In this document: positions 35,961 to 45,199 of the stretch, in pieces
Position numbering within the stretch: the stretch's first letter is position 1
Layout: the number at the start of each line of letters is the position of its first letter
Assembly (NCBI GenBank): GCA_041746735.1
Contig: JBGTGP010000004.1
Location: 1 to 64,000 of the forward strand
Source: Opimibacter sp041746735
GTDB taxonomy: Bacteria; Bacteroidota; Bacteroidia; Chitinophagales; Saprospiraceae
Direction: 5' to 3'
DNA length: 64,000 nucleotides
Notes under the pieces: generated by a model
What the model was told of the DNA's origin: nothing
What the model saw: the letters and a program-made list of their open reading frames with translations, nothing else
The model's database searches: none
Position numbers and translations under genes: made by a program

Positions 35961-36438
35961 GATATTATATTTTAGTTTCGACAAACATAAATCTAATATT
36001 TCATAACTTAGTACACATTATATATATATATATATAATGTGTACTTATTTAACAAACAATATGTTGTATATATGTTGGCGTTCCAGCTGTATTGTAATAG
36101 CTTCTAATAAACGCCACAATTGTGGTCTTGGTTTGTGTTATTAGAAGACCAAATAGATTGTAAGTTTTATGAAGTTTATATTACCGGGAACGTACCAGTA
36201 TGAGCCCTCCGAATCGAACAGCGACAAATCATATCGCTCAAAACTGTCCAGGCACCCTTGCGGCTGTTTCGTGCAGTGACAGGCGGGGGTGAACGATTGT
36301 GACTTGTAGCGACCGGTCGTGACCGGCTGTAAACAGATGTGAATGGGAGTTTTCTGTTTTCGCCAGGGCTTTGGCGACTGCAACAAACATTGTGCTGAAG
36401 GACATCAATCTACCCACCAGCGGCACTTACCAACTGCA
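35961..36438. other. Spacer before ald with palindromes
   Basis: A 478-base gap with the large palindrome at 36010, the 12-base palindrome CCACAATTGTGG at 36114-36125 and an arm pair GGCGTT / AACGCC (36077-36082 and 36110-36115). The part from 36180 on is GC-richer and could be a coding remnant, but no frame holds up. Confidence 0.4.
36010..36045. promoter_or_regulatory. 36-bp perfect palindrome
   Basis: The half-site AGTACACATTATATATAT is followed by its exact reverse complement, with an AT-repeat centre. It lies 50 bases upstream of the Cys-rich peptide gene (minus strand), where a promoter or operator would be. It could also form a cruciform or, as RNA, a long hairpin. Confidence 0.6.
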
Positions 36439-37647
36439 TTACAACGATGATGGCAATATCAAATCCAAGGCTGTGTATTTATGTCCAAAACGTTTGGCGA
36501 GATATTCATTGGTCAGGTGGCCGCGATAGGTATAGACGCCATGGCGGAAGCCTGCATGATCATTGAGCATGGCCTCGATGCCGCCATAGTGACCGGCTTT
36601 GACCAGCAGGGGGGTAAGGATATTGCTTACTGCCTGGGAAGCTGTTCGGCTGACTTTGGATGCGATATTGGGTACGCAATAGTGGAGCACACCATGCTTG
36701 ACAAAGGTAGGAGCATCGAGGGTCGTCACTTCAGACGTTTCAAAAATACCGCCCTGATCAATACTTACATCGAGGATGACACTGCCCTCCTTCATCTTCA
36801 TGATCATTTCCTCCGGCACCAGAACCGTACTGCGTCCGGTAGGAGAATGTACGGCTCCGATCACCACATCCGCACTGAGGAGTTGATGCTGCATCTGGAC
36901 CGGATTGAGGGTAGAGGTAAAGAGGCGGCGTCCGATGATCTGCTGGATCCGCATCAGCTTGTAGACATTGTCATCAAACACGCGTACCGTAGCTCCCAGC
37001 GCTAATGCCGTGCGGATGGCAAACTCTCCCACTACTCCGGCCCCCAGGATCACCACCTTGGCGGGTGGGACACCGGAGACACCACCGAGCAATACACCTC
37101 TCCCGGTCTCCGAGCGACAGAGTAGTTCCGCTGCTGTCTGGATCGCGGTGATGCCCGCGATCTCACTCATCGTCCGCACCAGCGGGTACGATCCGTCCGC
37201 GGCCTGGAGATACTCCATCGCGACCGAGGTCACCCGGTGCCGCAGCAGGCGGTCGACATACGACTCCGACAGAATCGGCAACTGCAGCGGCGAGATCAGG
37301 CATTGATCCGGATGGAGAAGTTCGATCTCATCGATGGTCGGCGGCGCCACCTTCAGGAGGATATCACACTTAAAAACTTCCTGCTTGGAAGGGGCTATCT
37401 CTGCTCCGGATTCGCTGTATTCATGGTCGGTATAGTTGGATCGCAGGCCGGCTTCGGTCTGAACGATCACGCGATGTCCCTGAGAGACCAGCGACCGGAC
37501 CGAATGCGGGACGATCGCGATCCGGTTTTCCGAAGACGACATCTCACAAGGGATCCCGACGGCAAATTGACTGCGGCTCTGGGTTACGGCCACTTTTTCA
37601 GGCATGGTCTCCAGGCTGAATCCGTATTTATGTGTCCACTGCGTCAT
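36439..37647 (-). CDS. ald: Alanine dehydrogenase
   Basis: 402 residues from ATG 37647, which overlaps the tsaE stop by 20 nt; the frame runs 34 codons further into tsaE. The AlaDh/PNT N-terminal domain has GIPCEMSSSENRIAIVPHSV (catalytic Arg/Lys region). The Rossmann NAD site is VVILGAGVVGEFAIRTALAL followed by VFDDN, and the substrate domain holds VILDVSIDQGGIFETSE. It makes pyruvate and ammonia from L-alanine with NAD, or the reverse. Ald beside tsaE is common in Bacteroidota. Pyridine-nucleotide transhydrogenase alpha is the main alternative, but the single-domain length favours ald. Confidence 0.9.
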   Translation of the reverse strand: MTQWTHKYGFSLETMPEKVAVTQSRSQFAVGIPCEMSSSENRIAIVPHSVRSLVSQGHRVIVQTEAGLRSNYTDHEYSESGAEIAPSKQEVFKCDILLKVAPPTIDEIELLHPDQCLISPLQLPILSESYVDRLLRHRVTSVAMEYLQAADGSYPLVRTMSEIAGITAIQTAAELLCRSETGRGVLLGGVSGVPPAKVVILGAGVVGEFAIRTALALGATVRVFDDNVYKLMRIQQIIGRRLFTSTLNPVQMQHQLLSADVVIGAVHSPTGRSTVLVPEEMIMKMKEGSVILDVSIDQGGIFETSEVTTLDAPTFVKHGVLHYCVPNIASKVSRTASQAVSNILTPLLVKAGHYGGIEAMLNDHAGFRHGVYTYRGHLTNEYLAKRFGHKYTALDLILPSSL

Positions 37648-38065
37648 GGGTGGTGATGTTAAATGTTCGAATAGTTTCGGTCTCTGCTGCAATCGTGACC
37701 TGGAGATGTGCCATGGTAAAGGCGTCTTCTGCGATCTCCGGCCACTCAATCAGGCAGAGCTGACCGGAATCAATATACTCTTCAAATCCGATCTGTGCAA
37801 GGTCTTCCTTTTTTTCCAACCGATACAGATCCATGTGGTAGATGGGTCCCAGGCTGGGGGAGTGGTATTCATTGACCAGGGAAAAGGTCGGACTGCTGAC
37901 GGGTTCGGCGACGCCCCAGAGGTCACATAAGTTGCGAACCAAGGTGGTCTTACCGGCCCCGAGATCTCCGGTCAGGAGGATGACCTTATAGCCCTGCTGC
38001 ACCAGTTTGGTGATCGCTTCAGAGACGGCGGGAAGGGCTTCCAGAGATGGGATGGTATATTCCAT
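37628..38065 (-). CDS. tsaE: tRNA threonylcarbamoyladenosine biosynthesis ATPase TsaE
   Basis: 145 residues with Walker A GDLGAGKTTLVRNL, SPTFSLVNEY, and the Walker B-like MDLYRLEKKEDLAQIGFEEY and ECLIEWPE-like stretch (QLCLIEWPEIAED). It assists TsaB/TsaD in t6A37 modification of tRNAs that read ANN codons. It runs into ald with a 20-nt overlap, and its start is followed upstream by a repeat-rich gap. Confidence 0.95.
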   Translation of the reverse strand: MEYTIPSLEALPAVSEAITKLVQQGYKVILLTGDLGAGKTTLVRNLCDLWGVAEPVSSPTFSLVNEYHSPSLGPIYHMDLYRLEKKEDLAQIGFEEYIDSGQLCLIEWPEIAEDAFTMAHLQVTIAAETETIRTFNITTHDAVDT

Positions 38066-38088
38066 AATGCAATGATAGGTTGGGGGAA

Positions 38089-38235
38089 GGTAAAAGGTGA
38101 AGGGTAAAGGGTAAATTAATAAAGATGGTTGGTTAGGAGGTTAGGGCTCTTGGGTTGGATTGACAGGCTACTTCTTTGGTTTATAAGGGTTAATGGCTTA
38201 GGAGATTAGGAGGTTAGGAGGTTAGAGGGGTTTTT
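38089..38235. repeat. Low-complexity GGTAAAGG / GGTTAGGA spacer
   Basis: GGTAAAAGGTGAAGGGTAAA at 38089-38108 is identical to 16863-16882. It is followed at about 38131-38150 and 38201-38229 by GGTTAGGA and GTTAGGAG tandem units. This is the same sort of slippage-prone intergenic filler as at 9647. Confidence 0.65.
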
Positions 38236-38248
38236 ATCGCTTTCACCC

Positions 38249-38482
38249 TTGTATCTGGTTTCAGCCTTGGTCATTGGATTTTTGTTTAAGGGCTATAGCT
38301 GGGCTGCTCTGTTGGGTTTTGTGTATTGTGTTTTACTTATTTTCATTTCCATATTCTACTACAACCCCAAAATCATGCTGGAGCGAAAACCAGGCATGAT
38401 TGATTGGGTAGAAGACTTAGTATACACAGGACTTTTGTTTACTGCCGCTACCATGTTAGCATACGAAATTTTACAAAAATAG
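38249..38482 (+). CDS. Small putative membrane protein, start uncertain
   Basis: 77 residues from a TTG start at 38249; no ATG lies upstream in frame that I could accept. Two hydrophobic segments (YLVSALVIGFLFKGYSWAALLG, about 2-22, and FVYCVLLIFISIFY, about 24-37) and a third near the end (LLFTAATMLAYEIL) suggest an inner-membrane protein. It could be the 3' part of a decayed gene. No family was recognised. Confidence 0.45.
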   Translation: MYLVSALVIGFLFKGYSWAALLGFVYCVLLIFISIFYYNPKIMLERKPGMIDWVEDLVYTGLLFTAATMLAYEILQK

Positions 38483-38646
38483 TCTATACGGCTATTACAT
38501 TTTTGCCGTAGAAAGTGACTCGCACTTCAACTTGCTTGTACCGGTCCATTCATACCCTCAAGGCAGGCTTCACTGAGTATCCCCGAGATTAATGTCTCGT
38601 ACCAGAAAAGCCATTTCATCATTCATCTAGCCCGACGCTGACCTTT

Positions 38647-40626
38647 TTGTCCAACTCCTCTTACCTGCCCCCTTTTATTCGCATCTTTAGTCCCTTGAAA
38701 AAACTCAGTTCCCGAAAACTTTCCGCCATTATGTTTACCGACATCGTGGGGTATACTGCCATGATGCAGAGAGATGAGGCTATGGCGGTCCGGATGAGGG
38801 AGCGCCACCGGGAAATATTCAATCAGCAACATGCTTTGCACCAGGGTGAAATCATTCAGTATTTTGGAGATGGTACACTCAGCATTTTCACCAGCGCCGT
38901 ACAGGCAGTCACTTGTGCCATTGCCATTCAGCAATTATTACGACAAGGGGATTCAGTGGTGCCGATACGGATCGGATTGCACATGGGAGATATTGTGCAC
39001 AGTCATACAGAAGTATATGGAGATGGAGTAAATGTAGCAGCCCGGATCGAAAGCTTGGGTATTGCCGGTGCCGTCCTGGTGTCAGAAAGAATCAACGACG
39101 AACTCAAAAACCAGCAGCAAATCCCCACCCGCTTCCTTGGAAGATTTGAGTTGAAAAACATCGCACAACCTCTGGCTGTATTTGCCGTAGCTACCGACGG
39201 ACTCAACGTCCCAACTGCGAAGGATCTTCCACAAAAACCCGGGACCCCTACGAAGTCCATTGCTGTGCTTCCCTTCGTCAACATGAGTTCCAGCACGGAA
39301 AACGAGTACTTCAGCGATGGGATGACGGAAGAAATCATCAATGCACTCGCTAAAATCAAAGAGCTGCGGGTGACGTCCCGAACGTCATCTTTCTTTTTTA
39401 AAGATAAATCAATTCCGATTTCCAGGATCGGGAAGGCCCTCCATGTTTCGGCGATCCTGGAAGGAAGTATACGCCTGGCCGGAAACAGGATGCGGATCAC
39501 GGTGCAACTGATTGATGTGGCGGAGGACTTTCATTTTTGGTCCGAGACGTTTGACCGGTCACTTGAAGATGTATTCGCCGTGCAGGATGAGATAAGTTTG
39601 TTGATTGCGGATAAGTTGCGTGAACATCTGGGTCATTTTCAGATTGAAGACAAGCTTGTGGTGGCTCCTGATATCGATGTGAAGAGCTATCAGGATTACT
39701 TAAAGAGCAGATATCATATGCTCAAAATGAGTAAGTCTGATATTGAATTGGGTCTTGCCCTTCTGCAAAACGTGATTCTGGAGAATCCTGATTTTGCTTT
39801 GGCCCATTTAGGCATACACCATGGATATGCGATGTTGGGGACGCTTGGACTCATGCCGGCCGATGCAGCCTTTCTCAAAGGAAAACCCTTTCTGGACTGC
39901 GCCATAGAACTGGATCCAAACCTGCCGGAATGCCAGCTTCAACTGGCCTGGATCAGCTTCCTGCAAGATTGGGATGTGGAGGGGGCATATCGCCATTTGC
40001 AAAAAGCCTTTGAAATACGTCCCGTTGTTGATTTCTATCAATCCATGGCGTCTGTGCTGGTAGCCGAAGGAAAATTTGAAGCGGCGCTACATCATATTGA
40101 AATCGCAAAGGAACTCGATCCTTTTTCGGAAATCAATTATCATCTCCATGGCTTTGTCCTCTACGCACAGGAGAAATATGCGGAGGCCATTGAGCAGTTT
40201 GAAAAAAGCGTTAGCCTTAAACCCGATTCGCAGGTTTCACTAATGTACTGGGGGCAAGCCATCTTGCTACAGGGACGTGCGGAAGCGGGGCTGGTCTTTT
40301 TCCAAAATCTTTCTGCGCAAACGGATTACCTGTTGAAATTGGGAGGGACAACACTCGCTCATGCTGCTATGGGAAATAAAGATGAAGTACGAGCCGGAAT
40401 GGTAAAACTTGACGCGGGTCTGCAAACAGAGTCAATGGACAGGGCGCTAAATCTTCTCATCTTTTGTCAGACGGTTATGGGGAATCATGAGGAGGCCCTT
40501 CGCCTCATGGAGCAGGGGGTGACCAACCGGCTGCCTATGATGTTGTATCTGCCCATTGAACCCATGCTCAAATCTCTTCATGCGCATCCACGGTATCAGA
40601 CGTTGGTGCGAAGGATTTGGGAATAA
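38647..40626 (+). CDS. Cyclase-homology / TolB-like / TPR protein
   Basis: Up to 659 residues from a TTG at 38647; TTG 38695 (LKKLSSRKLSAIMF) or ATG 38731 are other possible starts. An N-terminal class III cyclase domain (about 25-180) has metal aspartates in MFTDIVGYT (D32) and YFGDGTLS (D75) and the arginine in NVAARIES. The usual substrate lysine is replaced by Gln (Q71 in EIIQYFGDG). Then a FlgO/TolB-like domain (about 210-330, KSIAVLPFVNMSSS, YFSDGMTEEIINALA) and TPR repeats (about 345-650). The domain order is reversed relative to 17567. No membrane helix was seen. Cyclase activity is doubtful. Confidence 0.82.
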   Translation: MSNSSYLPPFIRIFSPLKKLSSRKLSAIMFTDIVGYTAMMQRDEAMAVRMRERHREIFNQQHALHQGEIIQYFGDGTLSIFTSAVQAVTCAIAIQQLLRQGDSVVPIRIGLHMGDIVHSHTEVYGDGVNVAARIESLGIAGAVLVSERINDELKNQQQIPTRFLGRFELKNIAQPLAVFAVATDGLNVPTAKDLPQKPGTPTKSIAVLPFVNMSSSTENEYFSDGMTEEIINALAKIKELRVTSRTSSFFFKDKSIPISRIGKALHVSAILEGSIRLAGNRMRITVQLIDVAEDFHFWSETFDRSLEDVFAVQDEISLLIADKLREHLGHFQIEDKLVVAPDIDVKSYQDYLKSRYHMLKMSKSDIELGLALLQNVILENPDFALAHLGIHHGYAMLGTLGLMPADAAFLKGKPFLDCAIELDPNLPECQLQLAWISFLQDWDVEGAYRHLQKAFEIRPVVDFYQSMASVLVAEGKFEAALHHIEIAKELDPFSEINYHLHGFVLYAQEKYAEAIEQFEKSVSLKPDSQVSLMYWGQAILLQGRAEAGLVFFQNLSAQTDYLLKLGGTTLAHAAMGNKDEVRAGMVKLDAGLQTESMDRALNLLIFCQTVMGNHEEALRLMEQGVTNRLPMMLYLPIEPMLKSLHAHPRYQTLVRRIWE

Positions 40627-40878
40627 AGAGTTTTGTCTGAACGGGAATGAGGGCTAAGGCAGGCCTCATTTTTGTGAAAATGCCAACACCCCATCCTCGG
40701 GAGCGTGGTGATCGGATTTTTATCACCAGAGCCTTTTCGATGACAGCGCGTGGAATGGATATGTATTCGGTCATCTCACGCGAATCCTTTTGTGTCGGAC
40801 TGCGCAGTAATCCTTATTTTTTTCCTACTTTTAATCCTCATCTACCCTTACATCGTTTCCGGACATGGTGTACAATCC

Positions 40879-43800
40879 ATGAAGATCCTCCACATCCTCA
40901 TTTGGCTCTCCAGCATTGGAATAGCAGCGGCCCAGCCATTTCCCTTTCATGGATACGATATCTATGACTACCTCGTCACCGCCTATCATCCTGCCGGCTG
41001 TAACCCGGACTACGTCACCGGCCTTCCCAATGATTCCACCTGGGTCAATATGTCGACCAACACTGTCATGACTGGCTATTTTGGGATGCAATGGATGGAC
41101 GAGGATGGAGACGAACTCCTGCTGGAGACCAGTTTCAATCCCGACAATTACAACGTGCGTTTGATTCTCGAAGGCGGCCTGTTTTCCAATGCTGTCGGGG
41201 TAAACATAGGCGATTGGATCGATCTTCCACAAGTCCACTGGGAATACATCTTTGAATTTTGTGGACCTGGAAATCAACTTTCCACCGCCTGGCTTCTACC
41301 GATGGACTTTGCTTCCTTTGGTGTCACAGCAACGGACATCGTGATCGGGGTCGAAATTACGTTTTTAACCACAACCGGATTACCCGATCTGGCCGGCGTC
41401 TATATCATCACCCCTCCATGCGCATTTTTATCGTTGGGCCCCGATGTTTCTCTTTGCCCCGGCGAAACTACAGATATCGATGCCACCGTACCCGGAGCTA
41501 CCTATGTCTGGCAGGATGGTTGGACAGGTCCCATATATCAAAATGCCGGCCCTGGTGTGTACTGGGTAGAAGTGACCGTCGATGACTGTACGCTCATGGA
41601 TACAATACATGTGACAGAGGAGCAAGTCAACCTTAATTTGGGGGAGGATGAGGTCCTGTGTCCCGGCGAAACCATGTTGCTCGATGCCACCACTCCTGGC
41701 GCTACGTACAACTGGCATGATGGTTCATCACAACCGACCTACACCGTCACACAAGAAGGGCCCCATTGGGTGATCCTGTCAGTCAATGGATGCCAATTTG
41801 GTGATACCATTCAGGTGGAGTTTACCGACCTGCCGGCACTCGATCTCGGACAGGATACCCTGCTCTGTGAAGGGGCTGACCTTTTACTTGATGTGACAAC
41901 ACCAGGAGCAACATATGTGTGGCATAATCAAAGTACGGTATCTACATTTCTTGTCGTGGCTCCCGGAACGTATGCTGTAACTGTCACCATTGACGATTGC
42001 TCCATCAGCGATGAGATCGATGTGCTCTATGTCTATCCCGAACCAGTCAATCTGGGACCTGATCTGTACTTGTGTGCAGGGGAAACCATCATCCTGGAGG
42101 CCTTTATGCCCGATGCTACATATCTATGGCAGGATGGTTCAGAACAACCCACATACGAAGTGACACAAACAGGTATCTATTGGGTGATCGTCTCCCTGCA
42201 TGGATGCACAACAGGGGATATGGTCGAAGTGGAATACTCGCAAGAAACCGGACCGGATCTCGGAAGTGATTTTACTTTATGCCCGGGTGAAACCGCGATA
42301 CTCGATGCAAGCACCCCGGGAGGTTCATACCTCTGGCAGGACATGTCGACCGGCCCGACATTCACCGTAAGTACGGCTGGTGTGTATAGCGTAACAGTGA
42401 ATCTTGGTGGTTGTACCTTCAGTGATGCTGTTGTTGTAACCAGTGTAACAGACCTATCAACCTCTCTGGGTCCTGATACTACTTTATGTCAGGGAGAAAG
42501 TCTGGTACTGGATGCCACCACACCCAATGCCACCTACTTATGGCAGGACATGTCGACCGGATCGACGCTGAACGTCGATCAGCCCGGAACCTATTGGGTA
42601 TTAGTTACAGTTGATCATTGTACTACCCTCGATACGATCGAAGTTCAATTCATACAATCCGTGAATATCAATCTGGGCGTTGATAGCATACTTTGCCCGG
42701 GTGAAAGTATCACCCTTACAGCATCATTTCCGGGTGCAACCTATCTCTGGCAGGACCAATCTGTGGATTCCACTCTTGTCGTGACAGCTCCCGGTACATA
42801 TTCAGTAACGGTTTCGGTTGGAAATTGCAGCGCGCATGATACCATCCAAATCGAATATGCCAATACACTGAACGTATATCTCGGCAACGATACCACGTTA
42901 TGTCAGGGAGAAAATTTAATGCTTGATGCCACTATACCCGGTGCGAGCTATGTGTGGCAGGATCTGTCCACCTCCTCTATGCTTTTCATTGACCAACCCG
43001 GAAACTACTGGGTCGCCGTTTTTTTAAACGGATGCACTGCTTCGGATACCATCCAGGTGTCCTATCTGACACTTGCTTCCTCCATCCTCGGTCCGGATAC
43101 TACATTGTGTGAGGGTGAGACACTGATACTCGATGCACAAAATCCAGGCGCTGGGTTTGTATGGCAAGATCTTTCTACGCAATCTACGCTGCAGGTCGAT
43201 CAACCCGGCACGTATTGGGTTGAAGTCAGTTTGAACCAGTGCAGCATCCGTGATTCTATTCACGTCGACTACTTGTCTTTCATTCCAATTGCTCTTGGTC
43301 CGGATACGACCTTGTGCCCCGGAGCCACTTTACTATTGGAGACCAACATACCCGGCGCATCTGTTCAGTGGCAGGATCTTTCCACAGGGCCTTCATTGCT
43401 GGTCTCATCACCAGGCCTGTATTGGGTGACGGTACAATTGGATGCGTGCACAAATGCGGATACAATTGAGGTGGCCTATGCCGTAATGCCATCGATCTGG
43501 ATTGGCGAGGACACCACGTTATGTGAAGGAGAAACACTTTTACTCGATGCAGGCCCATGGGGTCAATCCTATCAATGGCAGGACCATACAACCAGTCAAA
43601 CGCTATTGGTCACACAGCCAGGCAGTTATTGGGTGGAGGTGATGGTGGACCAATGTGCATTGCGCGATTCGATTGATATAGGTTATTTGGTCATATCCTC
43701 CTTCACATTGGGTGTAGATACTTCACTGTGTGAGGGAGTAGCTATGTTGTTGGATGTGACCACACCAGGGGCTACATATCTGTGGCAGGACCATAGCACC

Positions 43801-44805
43801 GGGGCCACCACAACAGTTACGCAAGCAGGGCAATACTGGGTCGATGTAGTTGTAGGAACTTGTCAGGTCACGGATACGATTGAGGTGCAATACATCGACA
43901 CTCCGCCTGTGGATCTTGGCCCTGATACCCACCTGTGCAGTCAAGAGACACTGACCCTGGATGCCATTATACCCGGTGCTTCGTATGTGTGGCAGGACGG
44001 TTCCACACAATCGCAATTACTGGTTTCGATGGAAGGAACGTATTCAGTTCTTGTCCTTTTAGATCAATGTACGGTCACGGATACGATACACATTTCAATT
44101 CTCGATGTGCCCTCGATCGATCTCGGCAATGATACATCACTGTGCCCGGGTGCTACACTGACGCTTGAGGCAAATTTACCAGGGGTACAATATTTATGGT
44201 CGGACTCTAGCGGTAGTGAGTCATTGGATGTCACGCAGCCGGGTGTGTATTGGTTGGAATTGAGTGTTGGGCATTGCAGTACAGCTGATACCATTGTGAT
44301 TATATGGGCTGAAGCTCTGCTCTTTGATCTGGGTGCTGATACTGTATTATGTCGTGGAGAGACTCTAATTCTCGATCCGGGGATAGAGGCTGATGTGGTC
44401 TACACGTGGCAGAATTTTTCGAATGCAAGCACCTTTTTGGTGAATGAAGGCGGATTGTATTGGTTACAGGTCACGGATCCATGTGGCCAGACTTCAGATA
44501 CGATTTCCATAGCTATGGAAAATTGTGATTGCCATATCTATGTTCCCAATGTGTTCACGCCGGATGGAAATAGCATCAATGATTTGTTTCTGCCCCAGGC
44601 CAGTTGCCCGGTGACAACCTATCAGCTAAGCATCTTTGATCGTGCTGGTGGGTTATTATTTGAAACCAGGACCTGGGGTACGGGATGGGATGGCTTGGTC
44701 CATGCAGAATATGCCCAGGTCGGCGTATATGTGTTTCTGCTGTGGTATTCGTTTGAAGATGGAGAGGTACGGAGTTTGTATGGGGATGTGACTGTGGTGA
44801 GGTGA
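40879..44805 (+). CDS. Giant secreted Ig-like repeat protein with T9SS CHU_C domain
   Basis: About 1308 residues from ATG 40879, which gives the signal peptide MKILHILIWLSSIGIAAAQ; the frame is open from 40750. A unique N-terminal domain (about 20-185) is followed by 15 Ig-like repeats of about 69 residues, then the C-terminal gliding-motility/CHU_C type sorting domain (VPNVFTPDGNSINDLFLPQA, SIFDRAGGLLFETRTWGTGW, YVFLLWYSFEDGE). Such proteins leave through type IX secretion and are fixed at the surface or released. An adhesin or matrix role is inference. No close neighbour shares the strand nearby. Confidence 0.93.
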   Translation: MKILHILIWLSSIGIAAAQPFPFHGYDIYDYLVTAYHPAGCNPDYVTGLPNDSTWVNMSTNTVMTGYFGMQWMDEDGDELLLETSFNPDNYNVRLILEGGLFSNAVGVNIGDWIDLPQVHWEYIFEFCGPGNQLSTAWLLPMDFASFGVTATDIVIGVEITFLTTTGLPDLAGVYIITPPCAFLSLGPDVSLCPGETTDIDATVPGATYVWQDGWTGPIYQNAGPGVYWVEVTVDDCTLMDTIHVTEEQVNLNLGEDEVLCPGETMLLDATTPGATYNWHDGSSQPTYTVTQEGPHWVILSVNGCQFGDTIQVEFTDLPALDLGQDTLLCEGADLLLDVTTPGATYVWHNQSTVSTFLVVAPGTYAVTVTIDDCSISDEIDVLYVYPEPVNLGPDLYLCAGETIILEAFMPDATYLWQDGSEQPTYEVTQTGIYWVIVSLHGCTTGDMVEVEYSQETGPDLGSDFTLCPGETAILDASTPGGSYLWQDMSTGPTFTVSTAGVYSVTVNLGGCTFSDAVVVTSVTDLSTSLGPDTTLCQGESLVLDATTPNATYLWQDMSTGSTLNVDQPGTYWVLVTVDHCTTLDTIEVQFIQSVNINLGVDSILCPGESITLTASFPGATYLWQDQSVDSTLVVTAPGTYSVTVSVGNCSAHDTIQIEYANTLNVYLGNDTTLCQGENLMLDATIPGASYVWQDLSTSSMLFIDQPGNYWVAVFLNGCTASDTIQVSYLTLASSILGPDTTLCEGETLILDAQNPGAGFVWQDLSTQSTLQVDQPGTYWVEVSLNQCSIRDSIHVDYLSFIPIALGPDTTLCPGATLLLETNIPGASVQWQDLSTGPSLLVSSPGLYWVTVQLDACTNADTIEVAYAVMPSIWIGEDTTLCEGETLLLDAGPWGQSYQWQDHTTSQTLLVTQPGSYWVEVMVDQCALRDSIDIGYLVISSFTLGVDTSLCEGVAMLLDVTTPGATYLWQDHSTGATTTVTQAGQYWVDVVVGTCQVTDTIEVQYIDTPPVDLGPDTHLCSQETLTLDAIIPGASYVWQDGSTQSQLLVSMEGTYSVLVLLDQCTVTDTIHISILDVPSIDLGNDTSLCPGATLTLEANLPGVQYLWSDSSGSESLDVTQPGVYWLELSVGHCSTADTIVIIWAEALLFDLGADTVLCRGETLILDPGIEADVVYTWQNFSNASTFLVNEGGLYWLQVTDPCGQTSDTISIAMENCDCHIYVPNVFTPDGNSINDLFLPQASCPVTTYQLSIFDRAGGLLFETRTWGTGWDGLVHAEYAQVGVYVFLLWYSFEDGEVRSLYGDVTVVR
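41434..44532 (+). repeat. 15 tandem coding repeats of about 207 bp
   Basis: Each unit begins LGxDTTLCxGETLxLDA and continues with GATYxWQD and PGTYWVxV, ending in a second cysteine and D(T/S)I. The two cysteines per unit (about residues 8 and 52) recur in every copy and could pair as disulfides. Units are diverged, so tandem duplication is not recent. Confidence 0.9.
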
Positions 44806-45199
44806 AAAATGGACCAAAAGTTCATTATTTTGGAAATAGAGGTACGATGCTACAAGAGAGCACTGTGAGGTGATGTTTCATCAATACAACTTCAATGACA
44901 GGGCGTGGAATGGATGGGTAGGAAGTGAGGAGTGAAGACCCGCCCCCTTTTGACGCTTGTTACATATTGCGGCAAGTGAAGGGTGAATACTATTTGGGAG
45001 ATACTCCGCTGTTCGTTCAGCGAGTCATTTTTCCCTTACCCGGTTGTTGGAGCAAACTCCAACAACAGCAAATCATGCTGAATCAGCCCTCATCATGAGC
45101 AAACCAATAGAGTTTGATGTAGTAGGAGCAACCTCCTGCAACCCGGAATCAGGTGGAAAAATTCAGTTTCGTGGCATTCCAACTGGAGTTACACTTGTA
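44806..45199. other. Spacer with a 10-bp-stem REP-like hairpin
   Basis: In this 394-base gap, GTTGTTGGAG (45043-45052) pairs with CTCCAACAAC (45057-45066) around CAAA. A small AGGAG / CTCCT pair follows near 45123. The rest, including GTGAGG-type low complexity at about 44928-44938, does not code. The hairpin has no T-run, so it is more like a REP element than a terminator. Confidence 0.6.

Noticed and set aside
36077..36115. GGCGTT / AACGCC arm pair resembling an integron attC site
   Set aside because: Arm bases do not fit the conserved core closely and there is no integrase or cassette array nearby.
36141..36386. 81-codon minus-strand frame
   Set aside because: No signal peptide or fold, and composition shifts midway. 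The spacer seems non-coding or degenerate.
36330..36480. Plus-strand stretch reading NIVLKDINLPTSGTYQLHYN
   Set aside because: It looks somewhat protein-like but has no start, overlaps the end of ald and stops soon. It could be a remnant, but this is not enough to call.
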